64,000 nucleotides of DNA, from contig NZ_FTNN01000017.1 of assembly GCF_900156405.1 (NCBI RefSeq), positions 28,236 to 92,235 of the forward strand, given 5' to 3'. The position numbers were made by a program, and so were the translations under genes. The notes under the pieces are model-generated. The model was not told the DNA's origin. It was given only the letters and a program-made list of their open reading frames with translations, and ran no database searches. Positions 1-8,777 of this stretch are shown here, piece by piece. Every line of letters starts with the position of its first letter. Within the stretch, counting starts at the first letter, position 1. The stretch comes from Shewanella morhuae (GTDB lineage: Bacteria > Pseudomonadota > Gammaproteobacteria > Enterobacterales > Shewanellaceae).

Positions 1-862
1 ACTCAAGATATAAGAAGCATTCTTGCTGAATAGTCGCGGCAATTTCACCAGCAAAACCACCGGTTAGTGGCGCTTCATGATTGACCAACAAACGTCCGGT
101 CTTTTTGACTGAATCGGCAACGGTATCGATATCCCAGGGTGACAAGGTACGTAAATCGATAATTTCGCAGAAGATACCCTCTTTAGCGGCCATATCAGCC
201 GCTTTTTCCAGGATTTCCATTTGTGCGCCCCACGCTACTAAGGTGATATCTTTACCTTCGCGAACCACTTCTGCTTTACCCAGTTCGATTTCATAATCGC
301 CAGCGGGTACTTCGCCAACTGATGCACGATATAAACGCTTAGGCTCAAAAAATATTATCGGGTTTTTATCACGAATTGACGCCAACAGCAGCCCTTTAGC
401 TTGCTCTGGGTTACGTGGCACCACCACTTTTAATCCAGGTGTTTGGGTAAAATAGGCTTCAGGTGATTGCGAATGATAATGGCCGCCAGCGATGCCGCCG
501 CCATAGGGCGTACGAAAAACTAAACCACCAACATCGAATTCATTGCCGCTGCGATAGCGAAACTTCGCCGTCTCGTTGACGATTTGATCAAACGCCGGAA
601 AGATATAATCGGCAAATTGGATTTCAGCCACAGCCGTCATGCCATTTGAGGCTAAACCATTAGCAAAACCAGCAATACCTTGCTCTGTCAGCGGGGTATT
701 AAAGCAGCGGTCGCGACCAAATTTTTCTTGTAGACCAGAAGTTGCGCGAAATACACCGCCGAAATGGCCCACATCTTCACCAAAAATCACCATGCGCTCA
801 TCGGCTTGCATAGCAATAGACAAGGCCTCATTCACGGCCTGTAACATATTCATTTCAGCCAC
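1..862 (-). CDS. bkdA2: 2-oxoisovalerate dehydrogenase E1 beta subunit (partial, C-terminus beyond the left edge)
   Basis: This is the E1 beta chain of the branched-chain 2-oxo acid dehydrogenase complex. With E1 alpha it decarboxylates the keto acids of Val, Leu and Ile using thiamine diphosphate. The reverse strand reads through to base 1 without a stop, so only about 287 N-terminal codons are visible. Recognisable segments are FGEDVGHFGGVFRAT near residue 25, LTEQGIAGFANG and ETAKFRYRSG. I prefer the GTG at 862: GGGAGAC lies about 9 bases upstream, whereas the ATG codons at 853 and 847 are too far from it. It starts 3 bases after the E1 alpha stop, which indicates translational coupling in one operon. 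The family identity is firm. The start is an inference. Confidence 0.93.
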   Translation of the reverse strand, partial: MAEMNMLQAVNEALSIAMQADERMVIFGEDVGHFGGVFRATSGLQEKFGRDRCFNTPLTEQGIAGFANGLASNGMTAVAEIQFADYIFPAFDQIVNETAKFRYRSGNEFDVGGLVFRTPYGGGIAGGHYHSQSPEAYFTQTPGLKVVVPRNPEQAKGLLLASIRDKNPIIFFEPKRLYRASVGEVPAGDYEIELGKAEVVREGKDITLVAWGAQMEILEKAADMAAKEGIFCEIIDLRTLSPWDIDTVADSVKKTGRLLVNHEAPLTGGFAGEIAATIQQECFLYLE

Positions 863-865
863 GGC

Positions 866-2044
866 TTATAGTCTCCCTGCACTTTTTGGATAGGCTTGCG
901 GATATTTTTTGATATGTTCTTTAAGATCGCTAAGTTGCTTTTTCAGCACCGGCGTTGGCTTGTCGTACACATCTTCAATAATTTCATCCAGCATAGGCAC
1001 AGGAATTTTTTCAGCCACTTTTACCGCTGCTAATACTTCTTCGCGATATTTTTCATGTAGCTTCACATCATCCGCTTCGGCAAACCAACCTTTGTTGATA
1101 AGCCATAATTTGAAACGTTTCACCGGATCGTGTTGCTGCCACTTAGCTTCTTCATCTTTGGAGCGATAACCTGATGGGTCGTCTGAAGATGAATGGGCAC
1201 CGAGGCGATAAGTCATCGCTTCAATCAATACGGGAGCATTATGCTCGATTGCATAAGCGCGCGCTTGTTGAGTCGCGGCCAGCACAGCCAGCATGTCATT
1301 ACCGTCAACACGAATAGTATGCATGCCATAACCCACACCACGACTGGCAATACCATTACCAGCAAACTGCTCTTCAGTTGGCGTTGAAATGGCGTAGCCA
1401 TTGTTACGGCAAAAGAAAATCACCGGGCATTTCAACACCGCGGCCATGTTTAGACCAGCATGAAAATCCCCTTCTGATGCGGCGCCTTCGCCAAAATAGC
1501 AAATAGCTACATTGCGTTTGCCCTGCATCTTTAAGCTATAGCCAACACCTGTTGCTTGTGGAATCTGCGTTGCTAATGGCGATGAGATCGTTTGATAGTG
1601 CAATGCTGCACTGCCGTAGTGAATGGGCATTTGGCGGCCTTTACCGAGATCTTTCTCGTTGCTGAACATCTGATTCATAAACTGTTCAGTGGTAAAGCCA
1701 CGATAACGCAGCGCCGCATGTTCACGGTATTGCGCGAGGATCACGTCTTCTTGTTCAAGTGCGGCAACACTGCCGACAATCGCCGCTTCTTCACCCGTGC
1801 AGGTCATATAAAAGCTGATGCGTCCTTGACGCTGGGCACCTAACATACGTTCATCGAGAACCCGAGTGAACACACAGGTATCATAAATTTTGGTTGCTAA
1901 GGTTTCATCTATAATAGGCAAAACCGCGGTTTCATAAGTGGTGCCATCGGCTTGTAGAATTCGAAGGATAGGAATGTGAAGCGATGCCTTATCCAAGAAG
2001 CCGACTCGGTGCACTGTATCAGTGTTGAGTGTTGCTTTGCTCAT
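866..2044 (-). CDS. bkdA1: 2-oxoisovalerate dehydrogenase E1 alpha subunit
   Basis: This 392-residue thiamine-diphosphate-binding subunit pairs with the E1 beta product encoded just downstream. The TPP signature is present: GEGAASEGDFHAG, then about 25 residues later CRNNGYAIS. The phosphorylation-loop-like region YRLGAHSSSDDPSGYR near residue 275 is typical of BCKD E1 alpha and distinguishes it from the PDH E1 alpha subgroup less sharply than a phylogeny would. The length matches the family (about 390-410). It is the first gene of the bkd operon. Upstream (2045-2206) is a palindrome that may bind LiuR, the MerR-type regulator of branched-chain amino acid breakdown known from Shewanella relatives. 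Identification is by remembered family motifs. Confidence 0.94.
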   Translation of the reverse strand: MSKATLNTDTVHRVGFLDKASLHIPILRILQADGTTYETAVLPIIDETLATKIYDTCVFTRVLDERMLGAQRQGRISFYMTCTGEEAAIVGSVAALEQEDVILAQYREHAALRYRGFTTEQFMNQMFSNEKDLGKGRQMPIHYGSAALHYQTISSPLATQIPQATGVGYSLKMQGKRNVAICYFGEGAASEGDFHAGLNMAAVLKCPVIFFCRNNGYAISTPTEEQFAGNGIASRGVGYGMHTIRVDGNDMLAVLAATQQARAYAIEHNAPVLIEAMTYRLGAHSSSDDPSGYRSKDEEAKWQQHDPVKRFKLWLINKGWFAEADDVKLHEKYREEVLAAVKVAEKIPVPMLDEIIEDVYDKPTPVLKKQLSDLKEHIKKYPQAYPKSAGRL

Positions 2045-2118
2045 ATTGTGCTCTTGTTATCTCGTGACGCTCCAACGTGTTTGGTGCGCCTAATTTATAC
2101 TAATATGCCGGACGGACA

Positions 2119-2132
2119 TTACGTTAACGTAA
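2119..2132. promoter_or_regulatory. Perfect 14-bp palindrome TTACGTTAACGTAA, candidate LiuR operator
   Basis: The 14 bases are their own reverse complement and lie 75 bases upstream of the bkdA1 start codon. ACGTNNACGT-type palindromes are the reported operator style of LiuR, which controls branched-chain amino acid and fatty acid catabolism in Shewanella and relatives. The palindrome is seen directly. The regulator assignment rests on memory of that motif and on the target gene's function. Confidence 0.55.
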
Positions 2133-2206
2133 ACTACCTATCAACCATTGGCACAGTTCAAACTGTAAGTTATCACTACCTTGCATGTATATAATGCTTT
2201 ACAAGC

Positions 2207-3241
2207 CTAACGTACGTGCGCATTAACCGCTGGAATTAAACAAATCACAGTGCGATTACCAATAGGCACCTTGGCATTAGGGAACACAATAGACTCAAAC
2301 TCTTGTTCGACTTTAATGTCTTGCCCCCCTTCGCGTGCCAGTACAAAACCTTTAGGGAAAGATCTGAAATTTTCGACATCGGTTGCGAAGGTAAATTCAA
2401 AATCATCGGCATGTTTATTGATAACGCGGCATACTTGATACAGATTGACTTTATCTGCATCAAAATCAGTAAGTTCTAATGGCTTAGCCGTAATTAAACG
2501 CATAAACATTTCATGGGTGGCGATAAAGCGTGTCATGTCGTTTTGCCCCATGGGATACACTTTACCTAATTCAATAGTAAAGGCATCAGCGCCATAACGC
2601 TCAGAGGAAAAATAACTGAATGTGGTAGTCGGTTCGTGGTGAAAGAGTACAGTATCAACACCGCTTGCAGCTAAAAACATAATTTGCTCGCCACTAAAGG
2701 CACGCCCTGGACGATAGGGGTAAATAGCAAACTTTTCGTGTTTAGAGGCACGCATTGCGGTGTGTAAATCGTAATGAATACGTTGGCGTCCATCCGTTAC
2801 CGAAGTATAAAATTTATCGACATAGGCTTCGAGTTTCTTTGCACGAATACGTTCGGGATTGATTAAACCAGGAGGATTTGAATGCTCGCCACTGAAAAGG
2901 CGATTCATATTTTCATCAATAATACGGGTACCATTATTGATGGCTAATGGGTTGCCAATAAGGAATAAAGTGCGCTGTTTGGCAATAATTTTTTGCTGTA
3001 GAAGCTGTGTAATTAAGCCATTACATAGCTCAATAGGTGCTGTTTCGTTACCATGAACTCCGCAGGATAGGACAATATCTTTACCTTCATTGTGGACTGG
3101 CTCAAAAACGATAACGCCGGTGTCCCACACTTCAACTTGAGTATGATCGCCTAACTTAAACGAAAACGTGCCATCAAATGTGTGTGGATTGGCTAAGGTT
3201 AACGCTAAAAAATCCTTCGAATCTAACAGAGCTTGTAACAC
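2207..3241 (-). CDS. astE: Succinylglutamate desuccinylase
   Basis: This is the last step of the AST arginine catabolic pathway, hydrolysing N-succinylglutamate to glutamate and succinate. It is a 344-residue zinc peptidase of the M14/AspA superfamily. Zinc ligand motifs are visible: GVHGNETAPIE (H-x-x-E) near residue 63 and YDLHTAMR near residue 157, followed by a catalytic Glu region FTIELGKVYP. The start has AAGGAGAATT directly upstream. The other ast genes are not nearby, so the gene stands alone between the bkd operon and msrA. The family length agrees (about 340). Confidence 0.92.
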   Translation of the reverse strand: MLQALLDSKDFLALTLANPHTFDGTFSFKLGDHTQVEVWDTGVIVFEPVHNEGKDIVLSCGVHGNETAPIELCNGLITQLLQQKIIAKQRTLFLIGNPLAINNGTRIIDENMNRLFSGEHSNPPGLINPERIRAKKLEAYVDKFYTSVTDGRQRIHYDLHTAMRASKHEKFAIYPYRPGRAFSGEQIMFLAASGVDTVLFHHEPTTTFSYFSSERYGADAFTIELGKVYPMGQNDMTRFIATHEMFMRLITAKPLELTDFDADKVNLYQVCRVINKHADDFEFTFATDVENFRSFPKGFVLAREGGQDIKVEQEFESIVFPNAKVPIGNRTVICLIPAVNAHVR

Positions 3242-3565
3242 AGAATTCTCCTTATAATGGTGTGCTAAAGATAAATGCCCAACGGGAATGATTAAGCCCG
3301 TTTAATTTTTGTCATGATATGGTTTGATTGAGGCAGGCATCCTTAAAAGCGCATCAATACTAACACAAGTATGAAAACCGTATCCTAGACATTCACGGCA
3401 AAAAAATGCTTGGTTATAAAAGGCAATAACGGCCAATACATTAGCTGAAGTCCAACCACTTGGGACTGGCATAAACTAAAAATATTAAATTTAATCGCCC
3501 TACTTGCTTTTGATGAGTAGATTAATCACAATCTCAGCCATCTAGACATCTAATTGGTATTATCT
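3242..3565. other. Intergenic region between divergent astE and msrA
   Basis: About 320 bases without a supported gene. It must hold the promoters of astE (minus) and msrA (plus). A short inverted repeat, AACGGG/CCCGTT at 3281-3302, is followed by a T-rich stretch on the plus strand, but no gene upstream would use it as a terminator. I see nothing else. Confidence 0.4.
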
Positions 3566-4045
3566 ATGGCATTAGCAACTTTTGGAGCCGGCTGTTTTTG
3601 GGGCGTTGAATATTTTTTTAGACAAGTTGAAGGCGTACTAAACGCCACAAGTGGTTATATGGGCGGTAAAAATACGGCAACGACTTATGAAGAAGTCAAA
3701 AAAGGCAACACTGGCCACGCCGAAGTGGTGCAAGTGGAATTTGACCCCACGATAGTCAGCTATGACGATTTACTCGAAGTTTTTTGGAAAAATCACAATC
3801 CTACCAGCCTTAATATGCAAGGTGGAGATATCGGCAATCAGTATCGCAGCACTATTTTCTTTCATGATCGCGAACAAAAAGCGGCCGCTGAAGCATCAAA
3901 ACTGACCTTCGCCCGCTCGGGACGTTGGGGGTTACGCCACATTGTGACTGAAATTGTTCCCTTGCAGCAATTTCATGTCGCGGAGGAATACCATCAAAAT
4001 TATATTGATAACAATAACCTACCTAGTTGCCATATCGCCTACTAA
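3566..4045 (+). CDS. msrA: Peptide-methionine (S)-S-oxide reductase
   Basis: It repairs methionine-S-sulfoxide in oxidised proteins. The catalytic motif GAGCFWG is at residues 7-13 with the nucleophilic Cys at residue 10. YMGG, a GHAEVVQVEFDP segment and a C-terminal HQNY/C region follow the MsrA fold. The ATG at 3566 gives 159 residues, near the short bacterial form. An in-frame TTG four codons upstream (3554) is less likely because the family begins just before the GCFWG loop. It is monocistronic: a strong hairpin terminator follows at once. Confidence 0.94.
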   Translation: MALATFGAGCFWGVEYFFRQVEGVLNATSGYMGGKNTATTYEEVKKGNTGHAEVVQVEFDPTIVSYDDLLEVFWKNHNPTSLNMQGGDIGNQYRSTIFFHDREQKAAAEASKLTFARSGRWGLRHIVTEIVPLQQFHVAEEYHQNYIDNNNLPSCHIAY

Positions 4046-4060
4046 GATACTTTCCTATTC

Positions 4061-4094
4061 AAAAAAACGCACTCTATTATGAGTGCGTTTTTTG
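4061..4094. terminator. Bidirectional rho-independent terminator between msrA and pgm
   Basis: Stem ACGCACTC / GAGTGCGT with loop TATTAT, flanked by seven A on the left and six T on the right. It can therefore stop transcription from msrA (plus) and from pgm (minus). Confidence 0.85.
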
Positions 4095-4149
4095 GATATT
4101 TTTATCGTTAGCCGTTACTGGCTTTTATCGACTAAGCATACTATTCATC

Positions 4150-5802
4150 TTAAGCATTTAGCGCTTTATCAATTAACGCTTGCGCATCTTTGATGATATC
4201 GGCTAAATGTTGCTCGCTGATAAAACTCTCACCGTAGATCTTAAATAACGCTTCAGTGCCCGATGGGCGCGCCGCAAACCAACCATTCGCAGTGGTCACT
4301 TTAATGCCGCCAATGGCCGCATTATTGCCCGGAGCATGAGTTAATACGTTTTCAATTGCCTCCCCTGCAAGCACAGTGGCTTTTAAGGTGTCAGCATTCA
4401 ATAACGCAAACTTGGCCTTGTTTTCAAGACTGATTGGGCTATCAATACGCTTATAAAAGCTTTGACCAAATTGCTTTACCAACTCTTGGTGACGCTGGCC
4501 AGGGGTTTTACCTGTAACAGCAAGTATTTCAGCGGCCAGTAAACCCAGAATAAAACCATCTTTATCGGTGCACCATGTAGTGCCATCACGGCGCAGAAAT
4601 GCCGCGCCAGCGCTCTCTTCACCACCAAAAGCAATCGTGGCTTTGGCTAAACCATCAACAAACCATTTGAAGCCCACAGGCACTTCGAGTAATTTTTTGC
4701 CGTGGAAAGCACAGATTTTATCGATAAGCGCACTCGATACTAAGGTTTTACCTATGGCTAAGGTATCACTCCAATCTGGTCTGTGGGTGAGTAAATAATC
4801 TATGGCGACCGCTAAATAATGATTGGGATCCATCAAACCAGTGCCTGGGCACACAATGCCGTGGCGGTCATAATCTGGATCGTTACCCAGACATAAATCA
4901 AAGGATTCTTTATGGGCAAGTAAACCAGCCATCGCATAAGGAGACGAGCAATCCATGCGGATTTTGCCGTCTTTATCCAATGGCATAAAGCTAAAACTTG
5001 GATCCACTTTATCATTAACTAAGGTGATATCGAGCCCGTAGCGCGCTGCAATCGGTGCCCAATAATGGATACCTGAGCCGCCAAGCGGGTCAACACCAAT
5101 ACGAATTTTAGCTTTAGCAATCGCTTGCATATCGATAACGTTTTCTAAGTCGGCTACATACGGGCTAATTAAATCAATGGCTTTTATATAACCTGAAGTG
5201 AGTGCATCGGCATAGGTGAGTTTATGCACACCAGCTAACTGCTGATTAAGATACTCATTCGCGCGCGATTCAATCCAAGCAGTAATATTGCCTTCCGCCG
5301 GACCGCCATGGGGCGGGTTGTACTTAATACCACCATCCTGTGGCGGATTGTGTGATGGCGTAATGATCAGTCCATCAGACATCCCCGCGCCTGTGATATT
5401 GGCTGCACGATTAGCACCAATCACGCCGTGGGAAACCACTGGCGTTGGCGTAAACCCATCATGTTGCTGAATATGTACAGTCACTTTGTTTGCAGCTAGC
5501 ACTTCAATAGCCGATAAATAAGCGGCGTAGGATAACGCATGAGTATCAATCCCAAGGATTAACGGTCCATCAATATTCTCTGATTGGCGATAATCCACCA
5601 CCGCTTGGGTAATGGCCCAAATGTGCTGCTGGTTAAAACTGCCGTTAAAGGCGCAGCCTCTGTGCCCAGATGTGCCAAAGGTGACACGTTGTTGCACGTC
5701 AGCCATATTTGGCATGATGGCGTAATAATGACTCATCAGTTTCGGAATATTAACCAGATCCGTCTGATTAGCGATTTGTCCTGCCCGTTGATGTATTGCC
5801 AC
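4150..5802 (-). CDS. pgm: Phosphoglucomutase (alpha-D-glucose phosphate-specific)
   Basis: It interconverts glucose 1-phosphate and glucose 6-phosphate, linking glycolysis with UDP-glucose and glycan synthesis. Visible motifs are FGTSGHRG near the N-terminus, the phosphoserine loop TPSHNPPQDGG, the metal loop NDPDYDRHG, the sugar loop GGEESAGA, and the phosphate-binding ARPSGTE near the C-terminus. I chose the GTG at 5802 (VAIHQRAG...) because AGGAGAG sits about 7 bases upstream and the E. coli protein begins at the equivalent residue; the frame continues to a TTG at 5823 without a good site. This gives 550 residues (E. coli 546). It lies downstream of seqA, as in the E. coli seqA-pgm operon. 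Confidence 0.95.
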   Translation of the reverse strand: MAIHQRAGQIANQTDLVNIPKLMSHYYAIMPNMADVQQRVTFGTSGHRGCAFNGSFNQQHIWAITQAVVDYRQSENIDGPLILGIDTHALSYAAYLSAIEVLAANKVTVHIQQHDGFTPTPVVSHGVIGANRAANITGAGMSDGLIITPSHNPPQDGGIKYNPPHGGPAEGNITAWIESRANEYLNQQLAGVHKLTYADALTSGYIKAIDLISPYVADLENVIDMQAIAKAKIRIGVDPLGGSGIHYWAPIAARYGLDITLVNDKVDPSFSFMPLDKDGKIRMDCSSPYAMAGLLAHKESFDLCLGNDPDYDRHGIVCPGTGLMDPNHYLAVAIDYLLTHRPDWSDTLAIGKTLVSSALIDKICAFHGKKLLEVPVGFKWFVDGLAKATIAFGGEESAGAAFLRRDGTTWCTDKDGFILGLLAAEILAVTGKTPGQRHQELVKQFGQSFYKRIDSPISLENKAKFALLNADTLKATVLAGEAIENVLTHAPGNNAAIGGIKVTTANGWFAARPSGTEALFKIYGESFISEQHLADIIKDAQALIDKALNA

Positions 5803-5868
5803 CTGTGGCTCTCCTGCACTCAATTACAGTGAAAATTAATTTAATATCAAACACTAAACGTAAATGAC

Positions 5869-6423
5869 TTATAAACGCTCAGCAATACCTTCGGCGATGG
5901 TCGCATCACAACCAAACTGCACTAACACTTCGGATAAAATGGTGCGTTTTTTGGCAGTATTATTATTACTCGTGACCCAAAAACCGCTGCTACCGATTTC
6001 TTTAGGGTTAGCCGAGGCGCTCGCTTCAAGCAACTGCTCTTTAGAGCGGGCAAAATATAAACGATCGCGGCCTTGTATCTGCAAAATTTTCGAAAACTGC
6101 GCTGGGGCTAATTGATACAAACTGTCGAGTAAAAATAGAAACCGCCCTACTGCGCCTTTTTGTTGGGATAACTGATGCTCATTAACTAATGCGCTGAAAT
6201 CATTAACCACTGGCGTTACGACTTTTACTACAACAGGCTGAACAGGTTCAGCCTCTAAACTGGGTTGGCTTATCGCCAAAGGCTGAGGTGCTTCAATCGC
6301 AGCAAAGGGCAAGCCGAGCAATCGACGCAAGATGTCTGAGGCGCTCTCGCCAATTCGTTCTGTTTTGCTGGCAATGTGACGATAGAGATCTTCATCTACT
6401 TCGATATATTTCATGACCTTCAT
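5869..6423 (-). CDS. seqA: Negative regulator of replication initiation SeqA
   Basis: It binds hemimethylated GATC sites, sequesters oriC and organises newly replicated DNA. The N-terminal oligomerisation domain is clear (YIEVDEDLYRHIASKTE, then GESASDILRRLLGL). A variable linker follows, and the C-terminal DNA-binding domain has RFLFLLDSLYQ and GRDRLYFARS. The length is 184 residues. The start could be the ATG at 6423 (AAAGGATA directly before it) or 6414 (where the E. coli protein aligns); neither spacing is ideal. pgm begins about 66 bases after its stop, and ybfF diverges upstream, as in enterics. Confidence 0.94.
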   Translation of the reverse strand: MKVMKYIEVDEDLYRHIASKTERIGESASDILRRLLGLPFAAIEAPQPLAISQPSLEAEPVQPVVVKVVTPVVNDFSALVNEHQLSQQKGAVGRFLFLLDSLYQLAPAQFSKILQIQGRDRLYFARSKEQLLEASASANPKEIGSSGFWVTSNNNTAKKRTILSEVLVQFGCDATIAEGIAERL

Positions 6424-6708
6424 TATCCTTTGTTATTCGACAGGCTTAACCGAAAAAAATGTACCACAGCGATCGGGACAGATCATTGCGATCTGCACCA
6501 GTGTATCTATCTCTATCAATCTGATAAAGCGCCATTATTCTAAAAATGCGCTAAACAGCACAGGAAACTAGCAGATAATGGGCAATTGCTGAAAAAGCAG
6601 ACAAGTTAGCCATCGTAAAGGCATTGCTAAGCAGAGCTGACTTGTCAAGCTAAGTGCATTAAGGGCACAATTCGCGCCATAATCCGCAAAAATCCCACAG
6701 GAATCACC

Positions 6709-7485
6709 ATGAATTTTGTTTCCACAGGCCAAGGAAGCGCAGTCCTTTTAATCCACGGCTTGTTTGGCAATCTAGATAACCTCAAAAGTCTAGGGCAAAC
6801 ATTAGAAACGCATCATCAAGTGATCCGCGTAGATGTGCCTAATCACGGTTTAAGCGAACATTGGCAGCAAATGGATTACCCTAGCCTCGCCCATGCCATG
6901 GCAGGCTTACTCGATGAACTTGACATAGAACGCGCCCATATTGTGGGTCACTCTATGGGCGGGAAAATAGCTATGGCAACAGCGTTGACCTTTCCTGAGC
7001 GTATTATCACTATGGTGGCGGCAGATATCGCGCCCGTAGCCTATGAACCAAGGCACAATATCGTATTTGCGGCACTAGAAAGCCTGCCCTTAGAAAGCCA
7101 CACTGACAGACGTTTTGCCCTAAACCACTTAATCACTCAGGGTGTTGACGAAGCCACGGCGCAATTTTTACTGAAGAATTTACAGCGCACCGACACGGGC
7201 TTTCGCTGGAAACTAAACTTAAATGGTTTAAAAGATTGTTATCCTCATATTATTGGCTGGTACAATCAGAGCCCCAATCCCTCACAAGTTTATGCAGGTC
7301 CGAGCTTATTTATTCGCGGCGGTGATTCTAACTATGTGACGAGTGAACATAGAGCGGCGATTATGAGTCAGTTCCCTGCTGCGCAGGCGAAAACGCTTGA
7401 AGGATGTGGCCATTGGTTACATGCACAAAAACCCGCCATATTTAATCGGATTGTGTCTGAATTTATAGACAAACATACAGAGTAA
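6709..7485 (+). CDS. ybfF: Alpha/beta-hydrolase esterase of the YbfF family
   Basis: A 258-residue acyl esterase-type hydrolase. The oxyanion region HGLFGNLDN is near residue 16, and the nucleophile elbow GHSMGG is near residue 80. An Asp-containing strand (IRGGDSNYV) and a His near the C-terminus (GCGHWLHAQKP) complete the catalytic triad. The start ATG has CACAGGAAT upstream. It diverges from seqA exactly as ybfF does in E. coli, which supports orthology. The physiological substrate is unknown; activity on short acyl esters and acyl-CoA is known for the E. coli homologue. Confidence 0.9.
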   Translation: MNFVSTGQGSAVLLIHGLFGNLDNLKSLGQTLETHHQVIRVDVPNHGLSEHWQQMDYPSLAHAMAGLLDELDIERAHIVGHSMGGKIAMATALTFPERIITMVAADIAPVAYEPRHNIVFAALESLPLESHTDRRFALNHLITQGVDEATAQFLLKNLQRTDTGFRWKLNLNGLKDCYPHIIGWYNQSPNPSQVYAGPSLFIRGGDSNYVTSEHRAAIMSQFPAAQAKTLEGCGHWLHAQKPAIFNRIVSEFIDKHTE

Positions 7486-7586
7486 ATACACATAATAGTT
7501 GACTTAAAGCCTATGGCAGCCGTCATCTTGATGTGATATATTCGCGCCTCTTTTGGCCTTCGAACACTCTCAAGGACTAAGAAACT

Positions 7587-7808
7587 ATGTTAACTCAGTA
7601 CATGGAACAAATTGAAACCATTGGTCTTAACCTGTTTTTTGCCTCGATATTTTTCTTTATCGGCATGGCCATCAACGATGTGCTCAAGCAAGGTAATGTA
7701 CCTAAATTTGGTCGATTTATTGTTTGGTTAGTGTTATTTCTCGGCTGCGCCGGGTTTATTGTAAAAGGTATTATCCAGATCACTTGGGAAGGCTCAGGGA
7801 TCGGTTAA
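7587..7808 (+). CDS. Small membrane protein of the DUF2788 type
   Basis: A 73-residue protein with two predicted transmembrane segments, about residues 13-30 (LNLFFASIFFFIGMAI) and 43-65 (RFIVWLVLFLGCAGFIVKGI). The short cytoplasmic loop between them is basic. CAAGGACT lies just upstream of the ATG. It is immediately followed by the ybfE-like gene (10 bases apart), so the two are probably co-transcribed. Function is unknown. The family name is from memory and should be confirmed by profile search. Confidence 0.8.
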   Translation: MLTQYMEQIETIGLNLFFASIFFFIGMAINDVLKQGNVPKFGRFIVWLVLFLGCAGFIVKGIIQITWEGSGIG

Positions 7809-7818
7809 CAATAACAAC

Positions 7819-8091
7819 ATGGCAAAAGAAGCAACAGACAGAACCACCATTGACCTTTTTGCCAATGACAAACGTCGGGGCCGCCCAAGAAGCAATCCTT
7901 TGTCCCGCAGTCAACAGCTTAAGGTCAACAAACGCAATCAAATCCAGCGCGATAAAGCTAACGGATTAAAGCGAATAGAGTTAAAGGTGTCACAAGATTT
8001 ATATGACGCCTTGAATGAACAGGCATTGGCCAGTAACATCAGCCGTAGCCAGTTAATCGAATTCATTCTTCAGCAGCAAATTGAGTGCTGA
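7819..8091 (+). CDS. ybfE: YbfE-like protein (LexA-regulated family)
   Basis: A 90-residue basic protein. An RRGRPRSNPLSR segment at residues 19-30 looks like an AT-hook or nuclear-type basic patch, and a C-terminal ribbon-helix-helix-like region follows (RIELKVSQDLYDALNE, then ISRSQLIEFILQQQ). In E. coli ybfE lies between fldA and ybfF and is in the SOS regulon; here it lies between a DUF2788 gene and fldA, so context supports the name. I did not find a CTGT-N8-ACAG LexA box upstream, so SOS control is not supported here. It is probably a DNA-binding protein of unknown target. Confidence 0.82.
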   Translation: MAKEATDRTTIDLFANDKRRGRPRSNPLSRSQQLKVNKRNQIQRDKANGLKRIELKVSQDLYDALNEQALASNISRSQLIEFILQQQIEC

Positions 8092-8145
8092 ATGAGTACC
8101 AGCAAGATTAACCTAATAAGTGAACTAGACATTAAAGGATAGACA

Positions 8146-8673
8146 ATGGCAACTGTAGGTCTTTTTTTCGGTAGCGACACAGGTAACACCGAAGCTGTAG
8201 CCAAGATGATCCAGAAAAAACTGGGTAAAAAAATGGTTGAGGTGAAAGATATCGCCAAAAGTACCAAAGAACAGATCGCAGAGTATGATTTGCTGCTGTT
8301 CGGCATCCCGACCTGGTATTACGGCGAAGCTCAATGTGATTGGGACGATTTCTTCCCTGAATTAGAGCAGATTGATTTTACTGACAAACTTGTCGCTATT
8401 TTTGGTTGTGGTGATCAAGAAGACTACGCTGAGTATTTCCTTGATGCCATGGGCATGGTGGGCGATATCGTTCAGGCGCGTGGCGGTATCATCATCGGTC
8501 ATTGGCCAACGGCAAGCTACAACTTCGAAGCCTCTAAAGGTCAAGTTGATGACGAGCACTTTATTGGTTTAGGTATCGATGAAGATCGTCAGCCAGAACT
8601 AACCGAAGAGCGAGTTGATGCTTGGGTTAAGCAAATCTATGAAGAAATGTGTCTAGCTGAATTAGAAGATTAA
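8146..8673 (+). CDS. fldA: Flavodoxin I
   Basis: An FMN-containing electron carrier of 175 residues, feeding for example ferredoxin-type reductases, MetH reactivation and IspG/IspH. The phosphate-binding loop GSDTGNTEA is at residues 9-17. The FMN ring-binding loops IPTWYYGEAQCDW (near residue 55) and GCGDQEDYAEYF (near residue 90) include the expected Trp and Tyr. It is a long-chain flavodoxin. AAAGGATAG precedes the ATG. It follows ybfE as in enterics, and a strong terminator follows. Confidence 0.95.
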   Translation: MATVGLFFGSDTGNTEAVAKMIQKKLGKKMVEVKDIAKSTKEQIAEYDLLLFGIPTWYYGEAQCDWDDFFPELEQIDFTDKLVAIFGCGDQEDYAEYFLDAMGMVGDIVQARGGIIIGHWPTASYNFEASKGQVDDEHFIGLGIDEDRQPELTEERVDAWVKQIYEEMCLAELED

Positions 8674-8691
8674 TTTTCTAATGATTTGAAT

Positions 8692-8717
8692 AAAGCGGCC
8701 TTTACGCCGCTTTTTTT
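8692..8717 (+). terminator. Rho-independent terminator of fldA
   Basis: Stem AAAGCGGC / GCCGCTTT with loop CTTTAC, followed by a run of seven T, 19 bases after the fldA stop. Confidence 0.87.
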
Positions 8718-8777
8718 ATGCATTTATTTTTGTGCATAAAAAATTATTTCACCACTGAATAACAACATACCCAACTT

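Noticed and set aside
3281..3302. AACGGG/CCCGTT hairpin followed by T-rich sequence upstream of msrA
   Set aside because: Only 6 bp with a 10-base loop and no gene upstream on that strand; not convincing as a terminator or attenuator.
7490..7818. Search for a LexA box ahead of the ybfE-containing pair
   Set aside because: No CTGT-N8-ACAG match found, so SOS control is not claimed.
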